Part shown: positions 43,061 through 51,161 of the stretch, in pieces | How positions within the stretch are numbered: the stretch's first letter is position 1 | Layout of the letters: each line of letters opens with the position of its first letter | Assembly: GCF_014199255.1 (NCBI RefSeq) | Contig: NZ_JACIJF010000004.1 | Location: 62,001-126,000, forward strand | Direction of reading: 5' to 3' | Source of the DNA: Sphingomonas xinjiangensis | Lineage (GTDB): Bacteria; Pseudomonadota; Alphaproteobacteria; Sphingomonadales; Sphingomonadaceae | DNA: 64,000 nt | The notes under the pieces: model-generated | The model's database searches: none | What the model was told of the DNA's origin: nothing | The model's input: only the letters and a program-made list of their open reading frames with translations | Made by a program: the position numbers and the translations under genes

Positions 43061-43086
43061 ATAATGATAGTCACTTGCATTAGCAA
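43061..43086 (-). promoter_or_regulatory. Candidate Fur box of the siderophore receptor operon
   Basis: Read on the plus strand, ATAATGATAGTCACTTGCAT and TAGCAA carry NATAATGAT-like half-sites seen in Fur-controlled promoters. It sits 23-48 bases upstream of the receptor start, the expected operator position. The match to the classic 19-bp consensus is partial. Confidence 0.45.
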
Positions 43087-43261
43087 GGTTGACTGCATCG
43101 AAGCGCAGTCCTATGCCGCTTTCTTCGTCACACCCCGGCCTTGCCCGGGCGCCGCTTCTTCTGCCATTTCGATCGAGCGACACCCCGGCTCCAAGCCAAC
43201 GCGACGAAACTCCAACAGCTTGGAGCCCCCCCAGTAAACTAGGGAAAGCGCCCCCACCCGC

Positions 43262-44035
43262 TCACCGAATAAAATAGCCGACCACTTTCCACGCCGCACC
43301 TTCCCGCGCGACGGTGACGGTCTCCACGGCGTTCGGCCTGGCTGCAAAGCTGGTGCGGAACTCGATCACTTGGTAGCTGCCATCTGCCACCCCGGGCAGC
43401 TTCGACGTATTGGTGACCGTCTGGAGCGCCCGGGACGATACCGCGCCCAGCGGCTCCCGAACCGGCCGCACCGCCGCGACCCAGCCGGCTTCGGTGAGCT
43501 GCGACGTGAACAGCTGCCCCGCCTGCCGCCAGCTTTCCGCCCAGCGTTGATCGTCGACAAGCCGGATCCAGGCCCGCGCAGCCTTGACGCCCTCGGTCTC
43601 GGCCACAGCCTGCGAGGCAGCCGGTGGCGGGGCGACGGCCCTGATCCCGCTGCCGGGGTGCAACAAGGCGGTAAGCGCAATCCCTGCGATGATAAGCGAC
43701 ATGATCAGCATTCCTCCACTGAGCCAGGCAACGGCATCCCTGGTGCGCCGCCGTCCCGGTCGCCCATCCTCTCGGTCTTCGGACGCGGCGTGGACCACCC
43801 CCAAATCCTCGTACCCATGCGAATTGGGTGCGGCTTGCTCCTGTTCCCCCAGCAATCTGGCTGCCTCGCGGCTGCTCGACACCCCCAATTTCTTGCGGGC
43901 GTCGCGCAGCCGTTCGTTGACCGTGTGGACCGACAGGCCAAGCGCGGCGGACGCGGATTTCGCATCATGCCCGGCCAGAAGTAGGCGCAGCGCTTCCTTT
44001 TCACGCGCGCTCAGTGCAGCGACACCATCGTTCAT
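43262..44035 (-). CDS. Membrane-anchored LuxR-type HTH regulator with DUF4019 domain
   Basis: 257 residues. A LuxR-type helix-turn-helix is at the N-terminus (ALSAREKEALRLLLAGHDAK, then ALGLSVHTVNERLRDARKKL), then a charged linker, one membrane helix near 102-122 (WLSGGMLIMSLIIAGIALTA) and a periplasmic DUF4019 domain (RAWIRLVDDQRWAESWRQAG, to VTVAREGAAWKVVGYF). This is a one-protein arrangement with DNA-binding inside and a sensor-like domain outside. The ligand is unknown. ATG 44035 is chosen at the family start. It is divergent from the AI-2E transporter gene, about 190 bases apart. Confidence 0.82.
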   Translation of the reverse strand: MNDGVAALSAREKEALRLLLAGHDAKSASAALGLSVHTVNERLRDARKKLGVSSSREAARLLGEQEQAAPNSHGYEDLGVVHAASEDREDGRPGRRRTRDAVAWLSGGMLIMSLIIAGIALTALLHPGSGIRAVAPPPAASQAVAETEGVKAARAWIRLVDDQRWAESWRQAGQLFTSQLTEAGWVAAVRPVREPLGAVSSRALQTVTNTSKLPGVADGSYQVIEFRTSFAARPNAVETVTVAREGAAWKVVGYFIR

Positions 44036-44221
44036 CCGATTGCCCAGCCCCTTGTCCCTGACGTTCAGCGTAAGCAGGGCTTCACGCGCTTTCCACCGAT
44101 TCCGCGTCGTGCCACCCGCGGACTGCAACCCTCCGCTGGCAGCCCGCTCGATGCGAAACGCACTTTTCCTCGTTACGTGCGTTCAACGATCCGGATCTGC
44201 TTGGGAAGGGCATCTCGAACC

Positions 44222-45304
44222 ATGGCCATACGCCGCGACCGTGTTGAAAATGGCGGTTTCATCCTCACGGTGGTGCTGCTCACCATCGGGCTGACGCTGA
44301 TCGTTTCCAGCTTCATCGGCGCGTTGCTGTGGGCCGCCCTCGCCGCGCTGCTGTTCCAACCGATTTTCCAGCGCCTGCTCGCGCGCTGGCCGGATCACCG
44401 CAACCGTGCGGCGGCCGCGACACTGCTGATCATCACCGTTGCCGTGGTGATTCCGGCGGTGATCATCGCCAGCCTGGTGATCGATCAGGCGGCCGGCGTG
44501 TACACCCAGATCCGCAGCGGCCAGATCAACTTCGCCGTCTATTTCCAGCAGGTCCACGACGCGCTTCCCCTCCGGCTGCAACGGCTGGTGGACAGTTCGG
44601 GCTTCGGCAGCTTTGACCGGGCCCAGGCGCGTATCTCCGACGCGGTGGGCAGCAGCGCCAGCACGCTCGCGCGCCGCGCGGTATCGATCGGCGCCAACGC
44701 CGCGGCCTTCATGCTCGCCTTCGGCGTGGGGCTGTACGTCACTTTCTTCCTGCTGCGCGACGGCGACCGGATCGGTCCGGCGGTGGTGCGCGCGCTGCCC
44801 TTGCGCGCCGACGTGGCGAACCGCCTGGCGGAAAAGTTCGAAGCGGTTGTCCGCGCCACCGTGAAGGGTTCGGGCCTGGTCGCACTGGCGCAGGGTGCGC
44901 TTGGCGCGATCACGTTCTGGATCGTCGGACTTCCCGCCGCGTTGCTTTGGGGCATGCTGATGGTCATCGCCGCGTTACTCCCGGCAATCGGCCCGGCGAT
45001 CATCTGGGGACCGGTCGCCATCTATCTGCTCGCCACCGGCGCGGCGTGGCAGGGGGTTGTGGTGATCGTCTCGGGCGTGGTGGTGATCGGCCTGGCCGAC
45101 AACATCCTGCGCCCGATGCTGGTCGGCCGCGATACGGGCATTCCGGACTGGCTGGTGCTCGTCACGACGTTGGGCGGCATCGACCTGATCGGCCTCAGCG
45201 GCATCGTCGTTGGCCCGGTTCTCGCCGCGCTGTTCATCACCGCGTGGCAGATCCTGACGGAGGAGCGCACCGGGGCCAAAGCGGAGGCGGTGGCGGAGGG
45301 GTGA
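44222..45304 (+). CDS. AI-2E family transporter
   Basis: 360 residues with about eight membrane helices in the family arrangement: two at the N-terminus (ILTVVLLTIGLTLIVSSFIG and the next), a large amphipathic middle part, then AFMLAFGVGLYVTFFLLRDG and the C-terminal bundle ending in LSGIVVGPVLAALFITAW. The family contains the TqsA autoinducer exporter and Na+/H+ antiporter-like members, and the substrate cannot be predicted. ATG 44222 is preferred over an earlier start. It is next to the HTH-DUF4019 gene, a possible regulator. Confidence 0.9.
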   Translation: MAIRRDRVENGGFILTVVLLTIGLTLIVSSFIGALLWAALAALLFQPIFQRLLARWPDHRNRAAAATLLIITVAVVIPAVIIASLVIDQAAGVYTQIRSGQINFAVYFQQVHDALPLRLQRLVDSSGFGSFDRAQARISDAVGSSASTLARRAVSIGANAAAFMLAFGVGLYVTFFLLRDGDRIGPAVVRALPLRADVANRLAEKFEAVVRATVKGSGLVALAQGALGAITFWIVGLPAALLWGMLMVIAALLPAIGPAIIWGPVAIYLLATGAAWQGVVVIVSGVVVIGLADNILRPMLVGRDTGIPDWLVLVTTLGGIDLIGLSGIVVGPVLAALFITAWQILTEERTGAKAEAVAEG

Positions 45305-45422
45305 GTCCTTCGCTTCGTCGCGCGGCTGCACGGATCCGGTCCTAGGTTGGCGCGCCAGGCTGCCGCCGCGCGCGGGCCGCTCTCGACACTCGGTGCGCAC
45401 CGCGTGTAGTTCCCCGCGTTAC

Positions 45423-46562
45423 ATGGCTCGCACTGCACCCCGTTGGCTCGCCGCACCCACGCGTTTCGCGGCGTTGGGGCGGGCGCGCGCGCGGATGGGC
45501 ATAGCTGTGTTGGCGCTGCTGCTCCTTTTGTTGTGCCTTTCGGCCTCGTTAGCGGTGCAGCCGCCTTCGCTTGCCGCAAGCGCGGATATGGGTGCCGCCG
45601 CGGCGGCCCCGATGTCACGCGATGCCGACCTGCTCCTTTTCGAAAAGACCGTTGCCGGGATGCGAAGCGGCGCCGGCGACTATTACACCGTCGCGACCGA
45701 CGCGATGCGTGCCGGCGGATATCCGCTACGACCCTTCTTCACCGTCCGCCTCCCCGCGCTGGCGACCGTCCAGGCGGCGCTTCCATCCTTGGGGCCGCCA
45801 TTGCTGCTGCTGTTGCTTGCCGCGGTGACTGCCGCCGCATGGGGCTTGCGCCTGACCGAAGTTCTGACCCGCGCACTGCCGCGCCTTGTTGCCGGCATGC
45901 TCCTGCTCGGCTCGATGCTCGCCTTCCTCCGCGCTGGGCTCTGGCCATTGCATGAGCTCTGGGCCGGGCTGCTGGTCGCGCTGTCGCTTGCGTTGCGCCG
46001 CCCGGGCCGCTGGGTTGAGCCCGCTGCGCTTGCGCTCGCCGCGATGCTGATCCGCGAAACCGCGGCGCTGTACGCCATTGTCATGGCGGTCATGGCATGG
46101 CGTGAAGGGGCGCGTACCGAAGCGCGTGGCTGGGTGGCGGTGCTGCTGCTGTTCGTTGTCGCGCTCGGCGCCCATGCCCATGCCGTCACCGGCGCCACTG
46201 GACCGCTCGACGTGGCCGCGCCACGGGGTGGCGGCTGGCTTGGCATCGGCTTCTTCGTGCAGGCTGTCGCCTTGTCCACCGTGCTTCAGCTGCTGCCGCT
46301 CTGGGTCGGCGCGCTGCTGGCGGGTCTGGCGCTGTTCGGCTGGGCCAGCTGGGCCGATCCGCTCGCCACCCGCGCTCTCGCGCTGCTGCTGGGATATGGC
46401 GCCCTGATCGCGCTGTTCGCGCGTCCCGACCAATTCTATTGGGCATTGATGGTCGCGCCTTTGTTCTTCGTTGGGCTGGTGTTCGTGCCGGATGGGGCGC
46501 GCGATCTGGTCATCCGGGCGCTCGACAAACGGCGCATAACGGTGACAAGGGTGTCGCGATGA
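45423..46562 (+). CDS. Polytopic membrane protein of unknown function
   Basis: 379 residues with about nine hydrophobic helices. The overall plan (short cytoplasmic N-terminus, first helix AVLALLLLLLCLSASLAV, a first periplasmic loop with MSRDADLLLFEKTVAGMRSG and then a helical bundle) resembles GT-C type glycosyltransferase or polyprenol-phosphate-mannosyl proteins, but the acidic DxD-type loop is only hinted at, in the RDAD sequence. No substrate is suggested. Its last four bases overlap the coaBC start (ATGA), which links it to coenzyme A synthesis in translation. Confidence 0.65.
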   Translation: MARTAPRWLAAPTRFAALGRARARMGIAVLALLLLLLCLSASLAVQPPSLAASADMGAAAAAPMSRDADLLLFEKTVAGMRSGAGDYYTVATDAMRAGGYPLRPFFTVRLPALATVQAALPSLGPPLLLLLLAAVTAAAWGLRLTEVLTRALPRLVAGMLLLGSMLAFLRAGLWPLHELWAGLLVALSLALRRPGRWVEPAALALAAMLIRETAALYAIVMAVMAWREGARTEARGWVAVLLLFVVALGAHAHAVTGATGPLDVAAPRGGGWLGIGFFVQAVALSTVLQLLPLWVGALLAGLALFGWASWADPLATRALALLLGYGALIALFARPDQFYWALMVAPLFFVGLVFVPDGARDLVIRALDKRRITVTRVSR

Positions 46563-47728
46563 AGCGTATCCTGCTGATCGTCGGCGGCGGCATCGCGGCC
46601 TATAAGGCGTGCGAATTCGTGCGGCTGTGCCGAAAGGCCGGCATTTCGGTGAAATGCGTGCTGACGGAAGGCGCGCAGCATTTCGTCACGCCGATGACGC
46701 TGGCCGCTTTGTCCGAGAATCAGGTCTACACCACCTTGTGGGACCTGAAGGACGAAACCGAGATGGGCCATATTCAGCTCAGCCGAGAGGCCGATCTGGT
46801 GGTGGTCGCGCCCGCCACCGCCGACTTGCTCGCCAAGATGGCCGCCGGGCTTGCCGACGATCTCGCCACCACCTTGCTGCTCGCCACTGACAAGCCGGTG
46901 GTCGCGGCGCCGGCGATGAACGTGCGCATGTGGCAGCACGCGGCGACGCGGCGCAACGTCGCGCAGCTTCGTTCCGATGGCGTAACGGTTATGGATCCTG
47001 ATGAAGGATCAATGGCTTGCGGCGAATACGGCCCCGGCCGGCTTCCCGAACCCGCCGCGATCCTCGACTTTGTCCAAACGCGTTTCCGCGTCGACCAGAT
47101 GCTGGCCAACCGCCACATCCTCGTCACCGCCGGCCCCACGCATGAGCCGATCGATCCGGTCCGCTACATCGCCAACCGCTCCTCGGGCAAGCAAGGCTAC
47201 GCGATCGCCGCCGCCCTCGCCGAAATGGGTGCCAAGGTCACGCTCGTCAGCGGCCCCGTCCTCGCGCAGACCCCGCCAGGCGTCACGCGCATCGACGTGG
47301 AGACCGCCCAGGAAATGGCCAACGCCGTCGCCACCGCTCTCCCCGCCGACGCTGCGGTGATGGTCGCCGCCGTCGGCGACTGGCGCGTGGAAACAGCGGA
47401 TCAAAAACTGAAGAAAGGCGATACCTCCCCTACCCTTCAGTTGTCGGAAAACCCCGACATCCTCGCCCTCCTCGCCGCCAGCCCGCACCGGCCAAAGCTC
47501 GTGGTCGGCTTCGCGGCAGAGACCGAGCGCGTCATCGAACACGCCACGGCCAAGCGCCTGCGCAAGGGTGCAGACTGGATCGTCGCCAATGACGTTTCGG
47601 GCGACGTGATGGGCGGCGCAGACAATACCGTTCACCTGATCACCCCCGACGGTATCGAGGATTGGGCGCGGATGCCCAAGGATCAGGTCGCCCGAAAGCT
47701 GGCGGAACGGATTGCCCATGCGCTTTAG
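46559..47728 (+). CDS. coaBC: Bifunctional phosphopantothenoylcysteine decarboxylase/phosphopantothenate-cysteine ligase
   Basis: 389 residues. The N-terminal flavoprotein part (RILLIVGGGIAAYKACEF) has the decarboxylase motif APAMNVRMW near 119 and the EGSMACGEYGPGRL lid with its cysteine. The C-terminal CoaB part has HILVTAGPTHEPIDPVRYIA and the KLKKGD loop near 282. The two steps convert 4'-phosphopantothenate to 4'-phosphopantetheine for coenzyme A. The gene order with dut is typical, and the start overlaps the membrane protein gene before it. Confidence 0.96.
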   Translation: MKRILLIVGGGIAAYKACEFVRLCRKAGISVKCVLTEGAQHFVTPMTLAALSENQVYTTLWDLKDETEMGHIQLSREADLVVVAPATADLLAKMAAGLADDLATTLLLATDKPVVAAPAMNVRMWQHAATRRNVAQLRSDGVTVMDPDEGSMACGEYGPGRLPEPAAILDFVQTRFRVDQMLANRHILVTAGPTHEPIDPVRYIANRSSGKQGYAIAAALAEMGAKVTLVSGPVLAQTPPGVTRIDVETAQEMANAVATALPADAAVMVAAVGDWRVETADQKLKKGDTSPTLQLSENPDILALLAASPHRPKLVVGFAAETERVIEHATAKRLRKGADWIVANDVSGDVMGGADNTVHLITPDGIEDWARMPKDQVARKLAERIAHAL

Positions 47729-48491
47729 CCCCGCCTTTCTACCGCTGCTGCTGGCAGGCTGCGCGACCACATCCGCGCAACATCCCGCGACGCAGCTTCA
47801 CGCCGAGACCTATGGTCCCAAACGGAGCGCCGATGTGCGCACCTTGGTCGTCGTGCTGCACGGTGACGACGGGCCGGATCATTACCGCTTTGCCAGCGCC
47901 GCCGCGCGCGCGATCCCCGATGCGGCAGCCGTCGCGATCCTTCGCCCCGGCTATGCCGGTCCAGCCAACCGCAGTTCACCCGGCGAGTCCGGCACGACCG
48001 GCGACAACTTCACCTCCGATCGTATCGCCGCAGTGGGTGACGCAATCGGAGCATTGCGCAGTCGCTACCCCAATGCGCAGATCATCGTGGTAGGGGACGC
48101 AGGCGGAGCGGCGATCGCCGCAAATCTCGCCGGAATTCGTCCTTCGCTGATAGACGGCATGGTGCTGGTGGGCTGCCCCTGCACCCTGGCCGACTGGCAC
48201 GCCCGCGCGGCACAGCCGACAGGCTCAGCTTCAAGCACGCTTGCGGCAAGTTTCGACCCACTCAAGACGGCAGGCGGCATTCAGCCCAACCTTCGCGCTG
48301 CAGTGCTGGTCGGGGCCGATGATAAGATCACGCCGATCGCGTTTTCGCGTGCCTATGCCGAGGCGCTCGCGCTCCGCGGCGTCGCCACCGACTATCGCAT
48401 TCTCCCCGGCCGCGGGCACCAATTGCTCGACGATCCGGAAGTGCTTGCGGCTACGCAGCGCCTAGCCGCTGCGCTGCCAAGGAAAGGCTGA
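47718..48491 (+). CDS. Alpha/beta-hydrolase-fold lipoprotein with Ala at the nucleophile position
   Basis: 257 residues. The signal ends in a lipobox (LLAGC near residue 13), so it is probably outer-membrane-anchored. The core fits an alpha/beta hydrolase: [12 protein letters not shown] (oxyanion strand and loop), and late acid and histidine in VGADDKITP and [10 protein letters not shown]. At the nucleophile elbow the sequence is [11 protein letters not shown], where related hydrolases have G-H-S-G-G. The serine is therefore replaced by alanine and hydrolysis is doubtful. ATG 47718 overlaps the coaBC end, and dut follows 1 base after its stop. Confidence 0.75.
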   Translation: MRFSPAFLPLLLAGCATTSAQHPATQLHAETYGPKRSADVRTLVVVLHGDDGPDHYRFASAAARAIPDAAAVAILRPGYAGPANRSSPGESGTTGDNFTSDRIAAVGDAIGALRSRYPNAQIIVVGDAGGAAIAANLAGIRPSLIDGMVLVGCPCTLADWHARAAQPTGSASSTLAASFDPLKTAGGIQPNLRAAVLVGADDKITPIAFSRAYAEALALRGVATDYRILPGRGHQLLDDPEVLAATQRLAAALPRKG

Positions 48492-48492
48492 C

Positions 48493-48939
48493 ATGCTCGC
48501 GCCCATCCAGATTGCGATCCGACGTCTGCCGCACGGCGAAGGACTACCGCTCCCGGCCTATGCGACCGCAGGCGCGGCCGGAATGGACGTGGTGGCCGCC
48601 GAGGATCTGGTGCTCGCGCCGGGCAGCCGCCAGGCAGTCGCAACCGGGTTCGCCATCGCGATTCCCGATGGGTATGAAGTTCAGGTCCGCCCCCGCTCCG
48701 GACTGGCGATCAAGCACGGAGTTACTTGCCTCAATACGCCTGGCACGATCGACAGTGATTACCGCGGCGAAGTGAAGATCATCCTGGCCAACCTCGGGAA
48801 GCACGACTTCGCAATCGCCCGTGGAGATCGCATCGCGCAACTGGTGCCGGCTCGGGTCCAGCGCGCACACCTGGTGGAAGCCGCGACGCTTGACGAGACT
48901 GCGCGCGGAGATGGCGGCTTCGGGTCGACGGGAATATGA
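48493..48939 (+). CDS. dut: dUTP diphosphatase
   Basis: 148 residues, a trimeric dUTPase. Motifs are clear: AAGMDVVAA (motif 1), [11 protein letters not shown] (motif 2), [18 protein letters not shown] (motif 3 with the catalytic Asp), RGDRIAQLV (motif 4) and GDGGFGSTG (motif 5). It removes dUTP and supplies dUMP. The last base of its stop overlaps the next start (ATGA). Confidence 0.97.
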   Translation: MLAPIQIAIRRLPHGEGLPLPAYATAGAAGMDVVAAEDLVLAPGSRQAVATGFAIAIPDGYEVQVRPRSGLAIKHGVTCLNTPGTIDSDYRGEVKIILANLGKHDFAIARGDRIAQLVPARVQRAHLVEAATLDETARGDGGFGSTGI

Positions 48940-49301
48940 TCACAGCGCCGTTCATTCTCGCCGTGATGCAAGCGGCCGCGCTGCAGTGGGATGCGCTCGC
49001 GCCGCTTCCTTACAGGACCGCGCCCCAGATCACCCATGACATGAACAGCTTTGTCGAGCGGGAAGCGGTCGGACGCAAATGCCCACTGCCCTATGGCAAC
49101 GCCATCACGGTCGACGTAGCGGTCCTGGTCAATGCCGTCGGCGGCATCCGCACCACCGTGCCCCGCGCCATCGGCTGCGCCACCGTGGAGCAATATGCAG
49201 CGGCGCTCGTAGCGGGGTTCGCGCGCAACAATCTCCTCCCACGCAATGGCGCCGACGGGCAATGGTACCGCACCAGGCTTACCTTTACTTGGCCGGCGTG
49301 A
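48936..49301 (+). CDS. Secreted hypothetical protein coupled to dut and a ThiF-like gene
   Basis: 121 residues. The N-terminus ([16 protein letters not shown]) is a weak signal peptide. The rest has two cysteines ([10 protein letters not shown] and IGCATVEQY) and a central hydrophobic strand region ([13 protein letters not shown]); no family was recognised. It overlaps dut at its start and the ThiF-like gene at its end, so it is part of one coupled string. A TonB C-terminal-like energising fold is possible given its length and layout, but cannot be shown. Confidence 0.65.
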   Translation: MITAPFILAVMQAAALQWDALAPLPYRTAPQITHDMNSFVEREAVGRKCPLPYGNAITVDVAVLVNAVGGIRTTVPRAIGCATVEQYAAALVAGFARNNLLPRNGADGQWYRTRLTFTWPA

Positions 49302-50059
49302 CACTCACCGACGCAGACCTGACGCGCTATGCCCGCCACATCGTGCTTCGGGAAATCGGCGGCGCGGGCCAAACGAAGTTGCGAGACTCGCACGTCGTGG
49401 TGATCGGCGCCGGAGGCATCGGCTCACCGGCTATCCAGTACTTGGCCGCGGCGGGGGTCGGCACCTTGACGTTGGTGGACGATGATCGCGTCGACCTCTC
49501 CAATCTCCAGCGTCAGACGATTTTCGGGACCTCTGACATCGGTGCGGCAAAGGTCGATGCTGCTGCGAAAGCAGTCGCTGGATTGAACCCGACGGTGCAG
49601 GTTCGGGCACTGGATCAGCGGGTCGCCGGAGCGCAAGCGGCTGACATTATCGCCATCGCCGACGCAGTGCTCGACGGCTCGGACAATTTTGCAACGCGTT
49701 TGGCCGTAGCCGACGCGGCGCTGACGCGGCGCGTTCCTCTGGTGTCCGCTGCGGTTGCGGAATTCGAGGGTCAGCTGGGCGTATTCCGTGGCTGGGAGAG
49801 CGACAAGCCGTGCTATCGATGCTTCGTGGGCACCGACCCTGAGCGCGCAGAGGCAACCTGCGCCGAACAGGGCGTACTCGGGGCGCTGACCGGCGTGATG
49901 GGCAGCTTGGCCGCGCTTGAGGCAATTCGGGCCTGCTACCCCTTTGGTGAAGACAGCGCGGGAAAGCTCCTGCTGGTGGATGCGCTCGCGTTGCGCTTCC
50001 GCACCTTGAGCTTACCCAAAGATACAGGATGCCCCGCCTGCGGCATACGCCGACCCTAG
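49298..50059 (+). CDS. ThiF/MoeB/HesA family adenylyltransferase
   Basis: 253 residues. GTG 49298 overlaps the previous stop. The ATP-binding Rossmann motif is VVVIGAGGIGSPAIQYLAAA near residue 29-48, DDDRVDLSNLQRQTIF follows (the arginine-containing adenylation segment), and the end carries the zinc-binding pairs CYRCFVG and GCPACGI. It activates the C-terminal glycine of a ubiquitin-like sulfur carrier (MoaD or ThiS). No catalytic cysteine for thiolation was assigned; MoeB-type function is the more likely because of the zinc pairs. Confidence 0.9.
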   Translation: MTLTDADLTRYARHIVLREIGGAGQTKLRDSHVVVIGAGGIGSPAIQYLAAAGVGTLTLVDDDRVDLSNLQRQTIFGTSDIGAAKVDAAAKAVAGLNPTVQVRALDQRVAGAQAADIIAIADAVLDGSDNFATRLAVADAALTRRVPLVSAAVAEFEGQLGVFRGWESDKPCYRCFVGTDPERAEATCAEQGVLGALTGVMGSLAALEAIRACYPFGEDSAGKLLLVDALALRFRTLSLPKDTGCPACGIRRP

Positions 50060-50093
50060 ACTTGGCTTTGCGGTTCAGCCACGAGAATAGGCC

Positions 50094-51104
50094 ATGACTG
50101 TCTCCGCTCCGCGCATTCTGGTGACCGGCTCGGCCGGCTTCATCGGCTTTCACACCTGCTCTCGTCTGCTCGACCAGGGATCGACGGTGCTGGGGATCGA
50201 CAACTTTAGCAGCTATTACGACGTCACGCTGAAGGAGAAGCGCACGGCGCTGCTTGCCGAGAAGTCAGGCTTTTCGCTGGCCCGCATTTCGATCGAGGAT
50301 CAGGCAGCGCTGGAAAAAGCGTGGATCGACTTCAAGCCTGATGTCGTCATCCATCTCGCAGCACAGGCCGGCGTGCGATATTCCATCGAAGCCCCGCGCA
50401 GCTATGTCGGCGCAAACATCGTCGGCACCTTCAACTTGCTTGAGCTAGCGCGCCATCATCCCGTGCGCCACTTCTTGGCAGCCTCAACCAGCTCGGTTTA
50501 CGGCGCGAACACGCACATGCCGTTCGAAGAGACGCAGCGGACGCAAACGCCGCTCAGCCTTTATGCGGCCACCAAGGGCGCAACCGAACTCATCGGGCAT
50601 AGCTACAGCCATCTGTACGGCACGCCGATGACGTTTTTCCGCTTCTTCACGGTCTATGGCCCATGGGGGCGCCCCGATATGGCGCTCTTCAAGTTCACTC
50701 GTGCGATCCTCGCGGGCGAAGCTATCGACGTGTACAACAACGGTGCCATGGTCCGCGACTTCACGTACGTGGAGGATCTCGCCGATGCCATTGTCCGGTT
50801 GATTCAAGCAGTTCCTGGGAGAGTTGCGGTAGAAGGCGACAGCCTTTCGCCCGTAGCCCCCTTCCGCAGCGTCAATATCGGTGCCGGCACCCCAACTCAG
50901 CTGATGGATTATATCGGCGAACTCGAGCGGGCGCTGGACAAGACGGCAATCAAGAACTTCATGCCGATGCAACAGGGCGATGTGCCTGCGACCGAGGCGT
51001 CTTCCGCCCTGCTGAAGCATTTGACGGGAGCGGTTCCTGAAACGCCGCCAAGCGTCGGCGTGCCTGCGTTCGTCAAATGGTATCTGGATCATTATCGATC
51101 TTGA
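50094..51104 (+). CDS. UDP-glucuronate 4-epimerase-like SDR
   Basis: 336 residues, extended SDR. RILVTGSAGFIGFHTCSRL holds the NAD motif, DNFSSYYDVTLKEKR is the signature of the CapI/LspL group of UDP-glucuronate 4-epimerases, and the catalytic triad is in AASTSSVYG and YAATKGATE. The product UDP-galacturonate feeds polysaccharides. It starts 34 bases after the ThiF-like gene and is the first of the nucleotide-sugar genes. Confidence 0.88.
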   Translation: MTVSAPRILVTGSAGFIGFHTCSRLLDQGSTVLGIDNFSSYYDVTLKEKRTALLAEKSGFSLARISIEDQAALEKAWIDFKPDVVIHLAAQAGVRYSIEAPRSYVGANIVGTFNLLELARHHPVRHFLAASTSSVYGANTHMPFEETQRTQTPLSLYAATKGATELIGHSYSHLYGTPMTFFRFFTVYGPWGRPDMALFKFTRAILAGEAIDVYNNGAMVRDFTYVEDLADAIVRLIQAVPGRVAVEGDSLSPVAPFRSVNIGAGTPTQLMDYIGELERALDKTAIKNFMPMQQGDVPATEASSALLKHLTGAVPETPPSVGVPAFVKWYLDHYRS

Positions 51105-51161
51105 AACCCTGCTCGGATGAGAATGCAGCCTGCGCTGCGATTCACACCGACGGGGACTTAG

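Noticed and set aside
43100..43210. GC-rich pieces with CACCCCGGC motifs between the Fur-like site and the DUF4019 gene
   Set aside because: They look like intergenic repeat debris, but no clear second copy was found in the window.
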